DNA from: Sphingomonas astaxanthinifaciens DSM 22298 | Lineage (GTDB): Bacteria > Pseudomonadota > Alphaproteobacteria > Sphingomonadales > Sphingomonadaceae | Length of the DNA: 64,000 bases | Direction of reading: 5' to 3' | Assembly (NCBI RefSeq): GCF_000711715.1 | Contig: NZ_JONN01000001.1 | Span: 682,001-746,000 of the forward strand | Translations under genes and position numbers: made by a program | The notes under the pieces: generated by a model | Databases searched by the model: none | What the model saw: the letters and a program-made list of their open reading frames with translations, nothing else | Told to the model about the DNA's origin: nothing | Part shown: positions 1 to 10,611 of the stretch, piece by piece | Layout: each line of letters opens with the position of its first letter | Position numbering within the stretch: the stretch's first letter is position 1

Positions 1-883
1 CGCCCATGCACCAGCGCAGGACGAACAGATAAGCGAGGATGACGATCGTGCCGCCCAGCATCCCCCATTCCTCGGCGAGGGTGGCGAAGGCAAAGTCGGT
101 GTGTCCCTCGGGCAGATACTGCAAATGGCTCTGGCTGCCTTGCAGATAGCCCTTGCCGAACAGGCCCCCCGAACCGATCGCGATCTTGCTCTGCGTGATG
201 TGATAGCCCGCGCCGCGCAGGTCGCTCTCGGGATCGAGGAAGATGTCGATCCTCTTGCGCTGATAGTCGTGGAGCAGGAACTCGTAGATGATCGGGATCG
301 CCGCGGCGACAAGCGCGCCGGGGACGAGGAACCAGCGCAGCTGCACGCCGGCGAGGAACATCACGGTGACGCCCGCGAAGACCACCATCAGGCCGGTGCC
401 AAGGTCGGGCTGGAGGATGACGAGCCCCGCCGGCACCGCGATCAGCGCCGCCGCCGGCCAGATCGCGCGCAGCGAGCGCATGTCGCCGGCGGGAAGCAGG
501 TCGTAGAAGCGCGCCAGCATCAGCGCGATCGCGGGCTTCATGAACTCGGACGGCTGGAGCCGGATGATCCCAAGGTCGAGCCAGCGCTGCGCGCCCTTGC
601 CGACGAAGCCCAAGAGGTCGGTCAGCACCAGCATGACGACGATCGCGCCATAGATGGGGATGGTGACCTGCTTGATCCGTTCCTCGCGCACGTTGGAGAG
701 CGCGATCGCGACCGTCATGAAAAGCACGAAGGCCATGCCCTGGCGCATCGCCCATGGCTCGATCGAGCCGCCCGCGGCCGAATAGAGGTTGATCAGCCCG
801 AACAGGGCAATGCCGCTGATCAGGAAGATCAGCCGCCACGGCAGCCGGGCGAGCGGCTGGGGGATGATCGCGCTCGAGATCAT
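1..883 (-). CDS. rodA: Rod shape-determining protein RodA (partial, 3' end outside window)
   Basis: RodA is the SEDS-family peptidoglycan glycosyltransferase of the elongasome. It polymerises lipid II in the inner membrane with its partner PBP2. The visible 294 codons start MISSAIIPQPLARLPW and hold several hydrophobic helices, including an LINLYSAAGG segment. The family signature around GAQRWLDLG and the RLQPSEFMKPA motif are present. The C-terminal part lies beyond position 1. The ATG at 881-883 overlaps the TGA of mrdA (ATGA), so translation is probably coupled to the upstream PBP2 gene. Last visible gene of the mreBCD-mrdA-rodA operon. Family and gene assignment are secure. Confidence 0.95.
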   Translation of the reverse strand, partial: MISSAIIPQPLARLPWRLIFLISGIALFGLINLYSAAGGSIEPWAMRQGMAFVLFMTVAIALSNVREERIKQVTIPIYGAIVVMLVLTDLLGFVGKGAQRWLDLGIIRLQPSEFMKPAIALMLARFYDLLPAGDMRSLRAIWPAAALIAVPAGLVILQPDLGTGLMVVFAGVTVMFLAGVQLRWFLVPGALVAAAIPIIYEFLLHDYQRKRIDIFLDPESDLRGAGYHITQSKIAIGSGGLFGKGYLQGSQSHLQYLPEGHTDFAFATLAEEWGMLGGTIVILAYLFVLRWCMG

Positions 884-2793
884 GCGCCGCCTGCCTGTGC
901 CCTGGCGGCGGCCTGAGCGGCAGCGGCGGCGGCCTTGATCGCCTCGGCCTTGCGGGCGGTGCGCTCGGCGAGCGTTCCGCCCCATTGCTTCTCGAAGGGT
1001 GCGAGCGCCGCCCACGCCTTCTGCTGGTCGAACAGATAGGTCATGGTGTCGCGGACGATCGGCGCGGCCGAGGCGGCACCGAAGCCGCCATGCTCGATGA
1101 TGCAGCCGATCGCATATTTGGGTTTGTCGGCGGGCGCGAAGGCGATGAACAAAGCGTGGTCGCGCAGCCGCCAGTTGGAATTGGCGACCCCGCGAGTAGT
1201 GAGCTTGTAGACCTGCGCGGTGCCGGTCTTGCCCGCCATCAAGACGCCGTCGAGCGGGAGCTTGGACGCGACCGCGGTGCCGCTTCCGTTCACCACCGCC
1301 GCCATCGCGCTGCGGATCACCGCCAGCTGCTCGGAATCGGCGCCGACCACGGGCGCTTCCTTGCGCGGGCCGTTCAGCAGCAGCCGCGGCTGGATCAACC
1401 GGCCCGTCGCGAGCCGCGCCGGCATCACCGCCAGCTGGAGCGGGTTGACCAGCACATAGCCCTGGCCGATCGAGGTGTTGGCGCTGTCATAGGCCTGCCA
1501 CTTGCGCTCGTACTTGCGCTGGAGCCAGGCCGGGCTCGGCATGGTCCCGAACCGCTGGGTGCTGAGCGGCAGCTCCGGGAATTGCTGGCCATAGCCCAGG
1601 GTGTGGACCATTTCGGTCCACTGCTCGGCATCGGTGCGGATGCCCATCGCCCAGAAATAGGTGTTGCAGCTGCGCTCGATCGCGGTGTGCATGTCGACCG
1701 AGCCGTGGACCGCGTCGCATCGGAAGAAGCGGTTGCCGACGCGCAGGCCGCCCGGACAGTGGACCCGCTGCTTGGGATCGACCCCCTGCCTGAGGAAGGA
1801 CAGGGCCATGGCCGGCTTGATCGTCGAGCCCGAGGGATAGAGGCCCTGTGCGACCTTGTTGAGCAAGGGCAGGTGGTCGTCGTCGGACAGGGTCTTCCAC
1901 TCGGTCCGGCCGATCCCGCTGGAGAAGCTGTTGGGATCGAAGGCGGGCATGGAGACGAAGGCGAGCACGTCGCCGCTCTCGACGTCGAGCGCGACGAGCG
2001 CGCCCGATTCCTCGCCCATCCGCCGCGCGGCATATTCCTGGAGGCCCGCGTCGATCGTCAGCTGAACGGTCTGGCCGCTGCGGTCGGGCTTGGGCTCGAG
2101 CTCCTTGACCAGCCGGCCCCCCGCCGTGACCTCGATCCGCTGCCCGCCGGGAATGCCGCGCAAATTGGGTTCGAGCGTCTTTTCAAGCCCCTGCTTGCCG
2201 ATCTTGAAGCCGGGAGTGAGGAACAAGGGGTCCTTGGTCTTCTGATAATCCTCGGCGCTGGGGGTGCCGACATAGCCGACGAGGTGCGCCACCGCCGGCC
2301 CGGTCGGATAGAAACGCGAGAAGCCGCGCGAGGGCTGGACCCCGGGCAGTTCGGGCAGTCGCACGGTGATCGCCGCGTAGCGCTCGTAGGGCACGTTTTC
2401 GGCGACCTGGATCGGCTGGTAGGAGCGGGCGGTCGCGAGCTCGCGGGTGATCCGGTCCACCTCGTCGGGCTGGAGCGCGAGCAACTGGGTCAGGAGCGCG
2501 ACGGTGCGGTCTTTGTCCTTGATCTGCTCCGGGATGATGTCGACCCGGAAGTCCGAACGATTGATCGCGATCGGCTTGCCAGCGCGGTCGACGATCCAGC
2601 CGCGCCGGGGCGGCACGATGATCAGCTGGACGCGATTGTCCTCGCTCAGCAAATTATATTTCTCGTTCTCGCGGATCGCGAGCCAGCCCATCCGCCCGAT
2701 CAGCGTGCCGGCGATGGCGAATTGCGCACCGCCGACGACCAGCATCCGGCGCGAGAAGACGATGTCGGCCTGAACCTTGGTGAAGCGCCTCAT
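880..2793 (-). CDS. mrdA: Penicillin-binding protein 2 (MrdA), peptidoglycan transpeptidase
   Basis: A 637-aa class B PBP that cross-links peptidoglycan during lateral wall growth. It has one N-terminal membrane anchor (about residues 16-40), then a PBP dimer domain containing VPPRRGWIVDRAGKPIA. The transpeptidase domain shows SxxK in PSGSTIKP (about residue 325), SxN in RSCNTYF, and KTG in MAGKTGTAQVY. I chose the ATG at 2793 because it overlaps the mreD stop (ATGA) and gives the normal N-terminus MRRFTKVQ; the longer reading frame upstream is mreD/mreC read in the wrong frame. Its stop overlaps rodA. The C-terminal tail is rich in Ala and Lys. Confidence 0.96.
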   Translation of the reverse strand: MRRFTKVQADIVFSRRMLVVGGAQFAIAGTLIGRMGWLAIRENEKYNLLSEDNRVQLIIVPPRRGWIVDRAGKPIAINRSDFRVDIIPEQIKDKDRTVALLTQLLALQPDEVDRITRELATARSYQPIQVAENVPYERYAAITVRLPELPGVQPSRGFSRFYPTGPAVAHLVGYVGTPSAEDYQKTKDPLFLTPGFKIGKQGLEKTLEPNLRGIPGGQRIEVTAGGRLVKELEPKPDRSGQTVQLTIDAGLQEYAARRMGEESGALVALDVESGDVLAFVSMPAFDPNSFSSGIGRTEWKTLSDDDHLPLLNKVAQGLYPSGSTIKPAMALSFLRQGVDPKQRVHCPGGLRVGNRFFRCDAVHGSVDMHTAIERSCNTYFWAMGIRTDAEQWTEMVHTLGYGQQFPELPLSTQRFGTMPSPAWLQRKYERKWQAYDSANTSIGQGYVLVNPLQLAVMPARLATGRLIQPRLLLNGPRKEAPVVGADSEQLAVIRSAMAAVVNGSGTAVASKLPLDGVLMAGKTGTAQVYKLTTRGVANSNWRLRDHALFIAFAPADKPKYAIGCIIEHGGFGAASAAPIVRDTMTYLFDQQKAWAALAPFEKQWGGTLAERTARKAEAIKAAAAAAQAAARAQAGGA

Positions 2794-3311
2794 CGCCCGA
2801 GCCTCCAGCGGTCGAGCTTGCTCGCGGTCCAGGCGGCGAGCGGGAAGGCAAGGACCGAGATGGCGATGGCGGGGAGGATGGCGACGAGGTCGTAGCGCGC
2901 GCCCATGGCGGCATCGACCTCGCGCCGGGCAAGCTCGGCGAGCGTCACCAGCGCCGCGGCGAGCAGCCACTCGAGCCAGTAATCGCGCCACATGGTCCGG
3001 CGGTCGAGGAGGTCGAGCGCGATCATCGCCGCGCTCCAGGTGGCGACGGACAGGCCGATGGGAAGCCCCAGCACGAGGTCGTTCCACAGGCCGAGCGGCG
3101 CTGCCCACCAGGCGGGAATGGCGTCGCCGCGCAGCAGCCGCCAGGCGAGCAGGAGCAGGAAGCCGGTCTCCGGCATCCAGCCGACCTGCGCCACCACCGG
3201 GATCAGCGGAAGCAGCGAGGCGAGGGCGACCGAGGCGGCGGGGATGACCATCGCCAGCCGCTTGGGCCCGCGGTCGAGGGCATTCTGCCGGCCGAGGGCG
3301 GAGCGGACCAT
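2790..3311 (-). CDS. mreD: Rod shape-determining protein MreD
   Basis: MreD is a small polytopic inner-membrane protein of the elongasome that links MreC to the rest of the wall-synthesis complex. The 173-aa product has about five hydrophobic segments, e.g. VIPAASVALASLLPLIPVVA and LLAAALVTLAEL, and the MreD-typical region AAPLGLWNDLVLGLPIG. Length is normal. It lies 2 nt downstream of the mreC stop and overlaps mrdA by 4 nt. Sequence conservation in MreD is low across bacteria, so the assignment rests on topology plus its fixed place between mreC and mrdA. Confidence 0.93.
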   Translation of the reverse strand: MVRSALGRQNALDRGPKRLAMVIPAASVALASLLPLIPVVAQVGWMPETGFLLLLAWRLLRGDAIPAWWAAPLGLWNDLVLGLPIGLSVATWSAAMIALDLLDRRTMWRDYWLEWLLAAALVTLAELARREVDAAMGARYDLVAILPAIAISVLAFPLAAWTASKLDRWRLGR

Positions 3312-3313
3312 GG

Positions 3314-4198
3314 CTAGCGCTCCGCCTCTTCCGTCGGTGCCGCCTCGGGCAGCGCCGCCTCCTCATAGGGCTTCTCGACCACCGCGAAGCTCGCATTGGC
3401 GGGATCGGCCATGGGAATGGCGATGGCCCCGTCGTCGTCGAGGCGGATGACCCGCGCGACCGGCACGTTGGGGGGATAGAGCCCGCCGGTGCCCGAGGTG
3501 ACGACGATGTCGCCGGGTTTGAACGGATTGCGGCCGACCTCGAGCGGGCGAAGGTCGATGGTGCCGTCACCCCGGCCGGTGGCGATCACCGGCTGGTTGC
3601 CGCGCAGCAGGCGGGCGGGAACGATGTTGGCGCGGTCCGAGACGAGCAGCACGCGCGAGGCGAGCATGCCGGCGTCGACCACCCGGCCGATCAGCCCCGC
3701 CGCGGCGCGGACCGGCATCCCGACCGCGACCCCGTCGCCCGTCCCGGCGCTGATCACCGCGAACCGGCGCTCGCTCTCGAGGCTCGAGCCGACGATCCGT
3801 CCACTGGCCACCGCCACGACATTCCGCTCGCGAAGCGTCAGCGCGGCCTTGAGCTGGGCGTTTTCCTGGAAGATGGCGCGGGCCTGGATCGACTGGCGGC
3901 GAAGCGCCTGGTTCTCGCGGCGAAGGTCGCCGTTCTGGCGCGCCGCGTCCCAGTAATTGCCGGCCCCGCTGACCAGCCCGCCGACGGTGTCGGTGACGCT
4001 CCGGAGCGCGCCCGTGACCGGCGCGGTGGCGTCGAGCGCCGCCCCGCGCACCCCGGCATAGGCCGAGGGCGCGACGATGCTCAGCGCCAGCAGCCCCAGC
4101 CCGACCAGCAGCCCGGCGATGACCGCCAGGAAGCTGAAGAACAGGCCATATTGCGCCCGTCTCGACCAGCCCGGGCGCGCGCTAGTCGGCGGCGCCAT
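3314..4198 (-). CDS. mreC: Rod shape-determining protein MreC
   Basis: MreC is a bitopic periplasmic scaffold that binds PBP2 and activates it. The 294-aa protein has a short cytoplasmic N-terminus, one transmembrane helix (about residues 15-45), a coiled-coil stretch (ARQNGDLRRENQALRRQ, about residues 92-115), then the paired beta-barrel domains with the family motif GDIVVTSGTGGLYPPNVPVA. An acidic, Glu-rich C-terminal tail (EEAALPEAAPTEEAER) follows. It lies 15 nt downstream of mreB. Confidence 0.95.
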   Translation of the reverse strand: MAPPTSARPGWSRRAQYGLFFSFLAVIAGLLVGLGLLALSIVAPSAYAGVRGAALDATAPVTGALRSVTDTVGGLVSGAGNYWDAARQNGDLRRENQALRRQSIQARAIFQENAQLKAALTLRERNVVAVASGRIVGSSLESERRFAVISAGTGDGVAVGMPVRAAAGLIGRVVDAGMLASRVLLVSDRANIVPARLLRGNQPVIATGRGDGTIDLRPLEVGRNPFKPGDIVVTSGTGGLYPPNVPVARVIRLDDDGAIAIPMADPANASFAVVEKPYEEAALPEAAPTEEAER

Positions 4199-4213
4199 CG
4201 GTCACCCCTTCGT

Positions 4214-5290
<1,077 letters not shown>

Positions 5291-5375
5291 TCAGTGACAA
5301 CGGCGTAACGACTGGTGAATCCCACCGGAACACAGTGCCTCGCCGCCGCTCGGCGATTGGGCTAGGACCCTTAAC

Positions 5376-7157
<1,782 letters not shown>

Positions 7158-7187
7158 GCCCTTGAAATCAGGTCCGCGCGGGCCATC

Positions 7188-7222
7188 TTTCGCTTATCGT
7201 CAACAAGCGAAAGGAGGTGGTC
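7188..7222 (+). promoter_or_regulatory. Hairpin abutting an extended Shine-Dalgarno sequence
   Basis: TTTCGCTT (7188-7195) and AAGCGAAA (7205-7212) form a perfect 8-bp stem with a 9-nt loop. The stem runs straight into AAAGGAGGTGGTC (7210-7222), which pairs with almost all of the 16S rRNA 3' tail (one G-U wobble). The ATG of a 17-codon ORF follows 7 nt after GGAGG. A stem touching such a strong ribosome site suggests control of ribosome binding; that role is inferred. Confidence 0.55.
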
Positions 7223-7224
7223 AG

Positions 7225-7278
7225 ATGTCTCATTGTCCCAAGTCGGTGAGCCCTGCCTCCAGCGAGATCCTCGCATAA
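7225..7278 (+). CDS. 17-codon ORF (MSHCPKSVSPASSEILA) behind an extended ribosome binding site
   Basis: A tiny ORF, ATG at 7225 and TAA at 7276, encoding MSHCPKSVSPASSEILA. It has no recognisable domain, membrane segment or run of a single amino acid as in classical attenuators. Support comes from its context: GGAGG at ideal spacing within a 13-nt match to the anti-Shine-Dalgarno, a perfect hairpin just upstream, and a strong intrinsic terminator 27 nt downstream. The whole unit fits between the mutL stop and the end of the convergent MFS gene. It could be a translated micropeptide, a small RNA with an embedded ORF, or a regulatory leader. No function is assigned. Confidence 0.5.
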   Translation: MSHCPKSVSPASSEILA

Positions 7279-7304
7279 GGTTCGGGCAACCGAGCAAGAC
7301 AATG

Positions 7305-7347
7305 GAACGGCCGCTCGAAGCTCAGGCTTCGGCGGCCGTTCTTTTTT
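7305..7347 (+). terminator. Strong intrinsic terminator
   Basis: GAACGGCCGC (7305-7314) pairs with GCGGCCGTTC (7332-7341) and CGAAGC (7316-7321) with GCTTCG (7326-7331), leaving one bulged T, a TCAG loop and then six T (7342-7347). It points plus-strand and ends the 17-codon unit and/or mutL. The stop codon of the convergent MFS gene lies inside it. Confidence 0.9.
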
Positions 7348-8722
7348 GCGGTTCGGGGCCGGCGACGGTCAGCCAGGCGGCGAGACCGGCAAGGGCGCTG
7401 ACGACCGCCGCGACCAGCAGGGTGGTGTGGAAGGCGCTGACCAGCGCTTCGCCCTTCGCCGCCAGCACCGCGCCCAGCAGCGCGGTCGCGATCAGGCCCC
7501 CGGTCCGCGCCACCGCGCTGTTGAGGCCGCTCGCGGTCCCGGCATGGCGCTGGTCGACCGAGGAGAGGACGGTGCTGGTGAGCGGCGCGACCGCCAGCGC
7601 CATGCCCGCGGCGAGGACCAGGATCGCGGGCAGCACGTCGATCATGTAGCGGCCCTCGACCCCGATCCGCTGGGCGAGCAGCAGCCCGGCCCCGACCAGC
7701 ACCGGCCCGGCGGTAAGGGGAATCCGTCCGCCAATGCGTGCGGCGAGCTTGCCCATCAGCGGCGAGGCGACCGCGATCACCACCGCCAGTGGGGTCAGGG
7801 CAAGGCCCGCCTGGAGCGGCGAATAGCCCGCGGCCTCGATCAGCACATAGGGAATGAGCAGCATCACCGCGCCGAAGGCCCCGTAGAGGAGGAAGGTGAG
7901 GAGATTGGTCCCGACGAAGCAGCGGTTGGCGAACATGGCGAGCGGCATCATCGCCTTGTCGCCGCGCTTCGCCTCGACCCACAGGAACAGGCCGAGAAGG
8001 ACCAGCCCGGCGACGCCCAGCCCGACGATGGTCGGGGTGACGGCCAGCGCGACCGACCAGAGGGTGAGGGCATAGGTGACGCCGAAAAGGCCGAGCGTCG
8101 CGAGCAGGGCGCCCGGATAATCGGTTCGCGCCGCGTCGGGATTGCGGCTCTCGGCGGCGAAGCGGGCCGCGATCAGCATCGCCCCGGCGGCGAGCGGCAG
8201 GTTGATGTAGAAGATGGCGGGCCAGCCGACATGGTCGACCAGCCAGCCGCCGATCAGCGGGGCAATCGCCGCGGCGCCGGCGCCGACCGCCGCCCAGATC
8301 CCGATCGCCCGGCCGCGTGCCTCGCCCTCGAAGGTGGCATTCAATAGCGCGAGGCTGTTGGGCAGCAGCAGCGCCGCGCCGATCCCCTGTAGCACCCGGC
8401 CGGCCAGCAGCAGCGCCAGCCCCGGCGCGAGCGCGCAGAGCAGCGAGGCCGCGCCGAACAGGCCGGTGCCGAGGATCAGCAGGCGCCTGCGGCCGTAATG
8501 ATCGCCGAGCGCGCCGCCGAGCAGCAGCAGCGCCGACAAGGGCAGCAGATAGGCGTTCACCACCCATTGCACCTCGCTCGCCCCGGCCGAGAAGCTGGCA
8601 CGGATCGCGGGCAGCGCGACGTTCAGCACCGAGCCTTCGACGAAGCTCAGGCTCGAAGCGAGGATGCAGGCAAGGAGCGTCCAGCGGGGATGCGCGGGGG
8701 CGTTGGCCTCGTCAGTCGGCAT
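7322..8722 (-). CDS. MFS drug/solute transporter, DHA2 (14-helix) type
   Basis: A proton-driven inner-membrane exporter of the major facilitator superfamily. The 466-aa product has about 14 hydrophobic helices, the loop 2-3 motif GGALGDHYGRRRLL and the helix-4 region AGRVLQGIGAALLLPNS, which place it in the DHA2 drug:H+ antiporter group. I chose the ATG at 8722 (MPTDEANAP); the frame stays open far upstream but that part is antisense to the next gene. The last codons lie inside the convergent terminator at 7305-7347. No regulator is adjacent. Substrate unknown. Confidence 0.85.
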   Translation of the reverse strand: MPTDEANAPAHPRWTLLACILASSLSFVEGSVLNVALPAIRASFSAGASEVQWVVNAYLLPLSALLLLGGALGDHYGRRRLLILGTGLFGAASLLCALAPGLALLLAGRVLQGIGAALLLPNSLALLNATFEGEARGRAIGIWAAVGAGAAAIAPLIGGWLVDHVGWPAIFYINLPLAAGAMLIAARFAAESRNPDAARTDYPGALLATLGLFGVTYALTLWSVALAVTPTIVGLGVAGLVLLGLFLWVEAKRGDKAMMPLAMFANRCFVGTNLLTFLLYGAFGAVMLLIPYVLIEAAGYSPLQAGLALTPLAVVIAVASPLMGKLAARIGGRIPLTAGPVLVGAGLLLAQRIGVEGRYMIDVLPAILVLAAGMALAVAPLTSTVLSSVDQRHAGTASGLNSAVARTGGLIATALLGAVLAAKGEALVSAFHTTLLVAAVVSALAGLAAWLTVAGPEPQKRTAAEA

Positions 8723-8783
8723 AGATGCCCAAGCTTTCCCTGTTTCGGTTCCGATACCGCAACCGGCGAACCCGCAATCGGGT

Positions 8784-9167
8784 TCAGCTCGCCGTCGCGA
8801 CCCGCCAATGATGGGTGTCGGTGAATTGCTCGAAGTGGCTGATCCGGCCCTCGGCGACGGTCCACAAATGGCCGAAGCGGATCGCCATCGGCCCGGCATC
8901 GGTCTCGCCGCGATAGGTTCCGAGCGCGAGGACCCGGTCCGTGCCGATGGCGAGCAGTTCGTCGGGACGCGCGGAGAAGTCGCGAACGTCGGCCGCGATC
9001 CGACCGAAGACATTGCCCGCGACTTCCTCGAAGCCACGATAGACGCCGCCATAAGGTCCGCCCGCCGCTTCGTTCCAGTGGGTGTCGGCGAGAAGGCGAC
9101 CGACCGTGTCCATGTCACTCTCGCCAAACGCCCGATAAAGGCTGCTCACCGTGTCGATTGCCGTCAT
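8784..9167 (-). CDS. NTF2/SnoaL-like family protein
   Basis: A 127-aa cone-fold protein of the SnoaL-like/NTF2 superfamily. The N-terminal helices (VSSLYRAFGESDMDTVGRLL) are followed by a beta sheet ending in FGHLWTVAEGRISHFEQFTDT, the arrangement typical of this family. Members act as small hydrolases or isomerases or bind ligands, but nothing here gives a substrate. It lies upstream of the MFS gene on the same strand (61-nt gap), so the two may be co-transcribed. The superfamily is fairly sure; function is unknown. Confidence 0.8.
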   Translation of the reverse strand: MTAIDTVSSLYRAFGESDMDTVGRLLADTHWNEAAGGPYGGVYRGFEEVAGNVFGRIAADVRDFSARPDELLAIGTDRVLALGTYRGETDAGPMAIRFGHLWTVAEGRISHFEQFTDTHHWRVATAS

Positions 9168-9201
9168 GGTCGCTCCTGCAGGAGAGGAAACGCAGCTACG
9201 C

Positions 9202-9780
9202 CTAGCCTACAAGCCGCCCAAGCGCGCGGCGGCCGGCCATCACCAGCCAGATACTGAGAAGCACGAGAATCAGGGCGACCAGCGCCGCCGCGACCGGATT
9301 GGCGATGGCGAGCGCGAGGAGGCCGGCGGTGGCGACATCCTCGCCCGCCGAGACCGCCATGTTGCTGAACGGCTCGGGACTGGCATTGACCATTGCCCGC
9401 GCCCCCGCCTTGCCGGCATGGGCGACGAACGCCGCCCCGCCGCCGAGGAGGAAGGCCGCAACCTGCCAGGCGGGGTCGCCAGGATCGACGATGGCGAGCG
9501 CCAACAGCGCCCCGCCCAGGGGCCGGATGACCGTGTGGATGCCGTCCCACAGGCTGTCGATGAAGGCGACCTTGTCGGCGAAGAATTCGAACACGGCGGC
9601 GGCCCCCGAGATGACCAGCACCCAGGGATTGGCGAGCACGTCGAGCGCGGCGAGCTTGTCGGGGAGGTCGACCCACCCCATCCGCATCGCCAGCCCCGTG
9701 ACGAAGGTCACGAGATAGAGCCGCCAGCCCGCCAAGAGGCTGGCCGAGGCCGCGAGGGCGAGGAGTTCGACGCCGGTCAT
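9202..9780 (-). CDS. DUF4126 domain membrane protein
   Basis: A 192-aa integral membrane protein that looks like the DUF4126 family. It has about five hydrophobic stretches (LLALAASASLLAGW, WVLVISGAAAVFEFFADKV, a Gly-rich LLGGGAAFVAHAGKAGARA, and a C-terminal helix VALILVLLSIWLVMAG) and the conserved-looking FFADKVAFIDSLWDGIHTVIRP loop. The start at 9780 (MTGVELLA) gives a normal N-terminus; an upstream ATG at 9834 would add 18 hydrophilic residues. It ends 34 nt before the NTF2-like gene. Function not known. Confidence 0.82.
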   Translation of the reverse strand: MTGVELLALAASASLLAGWRLYLVTFVTGLAMRMGWVDLPDKLAALDVLANPWVLVISGAAAVFEFFADKVAFIDSLWDGIHTVIRPLGGALLALAIVDPGDPAWQVAAFLLGGGAAFVAHAGKAGARAMVNASPEPFSNMAVSAGEDVATAGLLALAIANPVAAALVALILVLLSIWLVMAGRRALGRLVG

Positions 9781-9876
9781 ACGGGCGAACCTAGCAGATG
9801 CGGCCCGCCCGTCACTCCCGTCGTTCCGCCGCAAACTTCACCTCTTGCCGCCGACGAATCCGCCGACTAGACAAAC

Positions 9877-9886
9877 GTAGCGCTAC
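9877..9886. promoter_or_regulatory. Palindrome GTAGCGCTAC upstream of the DUF2807 gene
   Basis: A perfect 10-bp palindrome 22 bp upstream of the ATG at 9909, in the divergent region between the DUF4126 and DUF2807 genes. The TAGCGCTA core resembles LacI-family operator cores in alphaproteobacteria, but the flanks do not continue the symmetry. Confidence 0.3.
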
Positions 9887-9908
9887 AAATGTCGCGCCAT
9901 CGAGGAGA

Positions 9909-10607
9909 ATGAGTTTGACCCGTCCAGGCAGCGTGATCATCCTTGCCGCGGTGGCCGCCGCCGTCGCCCTTCCCGCGGTCGCCGCCGATACCGGCTGGAA
10001 CGTGGTTCACCGCGCAAACGGGCCGATGGTGAGCGGCAGCGGACGTCTCGCACAGCAGGCCCGCGCGGTGGCACCGTTCCGCCGGATCGAGACGCTGGGC
10101 GCGCAGAATGTCGACGTCCAGATCGGACCCCGGACGGAAGTGGCGGTGGTCGCCGACGACAACATCCTGCCGCTCGTGACCACAACTGTTCGGGGCGGAA
10201 CGCTCAGGATCGACACCCGCGGTTCGTTCCGCTCGCGCACGCCGATCCGGGTGCGGATCATGGTCCCGGCGCTCGACGCATTCGAATCGAAGGGCGTCGG
10301 CAATGCCAGCCTTGCCGGGATCGACAGTCCCCGGCTCGCGCTCGGCCTCACCGGGGCCGGCAATCTGCGCGCTTCGGGAAGGACGGGCGAACTGCTGCTC
10401 AACCTGACCGGGTCGGGCAATGCCGATGTCGCTGGGCTTGCCGCTTCCCGCGCGCAGGTCGCGGTGCGGGGCAGCGGCAACGCCTCGGTCCGCGCCGAGC
10501 AGAGCCTCGACGCTTCGGTCTACGGCTCGGGCAACATCGCCTATGCGGGCCGCGCGACGGTCCAGCAGCGCCGCTTCGGCAGCGGCTCGATCGTCGCGCG
10601 GCCCTAA
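9909..10607 (+). CDS. Exported DUF2807 (head GIN) domain protein
   Basis: A 232-aa secreted protein with an N-terminal signal peptide (IILAAVAAAVALPAVAADT, cleavage probably after AVA-A). The rest is a repetitive right-handed beta structure: recurring GVGNAS, GAGNLR, GSGNAD, GSGNAS and GSGNIA turns mark the auto-transporter adhesin head GIN/DUF2807 fold. Likely periplasmic or outer-envelope; biochemical role unknown. The start ATG at 9909 has GAGGAG just upstream. It converges on the thiolase gene with a 4-bp gap. Confidence 0.87.
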   Translation: MSLTRPGSVIILAAVAAAVALPAVAADTGWNVVHRANGPMVSGSGRLAQQARAVAPFRRIETLGAQNVDVQIGPRTEVAVVADDNILPLVTTTVRGGTLRIDTRGSFRSRTPIRVRIMVPALDAFESKGVGNASLAGIDSPRLALGLTGAGNLRASGRTGELLLNLTGSGNADVAGLAASRAQVAVRGSGNASVRAEQSLDASVYGSGNIAYAGRATVQQRRFGSGSIVARP

Positions 10608-10611
10608 GCGC

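Noticed and set aside
880..3570. An 896-codon version of mrdA reaching into mreC
   Set aside because: The extra N-terminus is Arg/Pro/Ser-rich, reads through mreD and mreC in the wrong frame, and the ATGA overlap with mreD gives the proper start at 2793.
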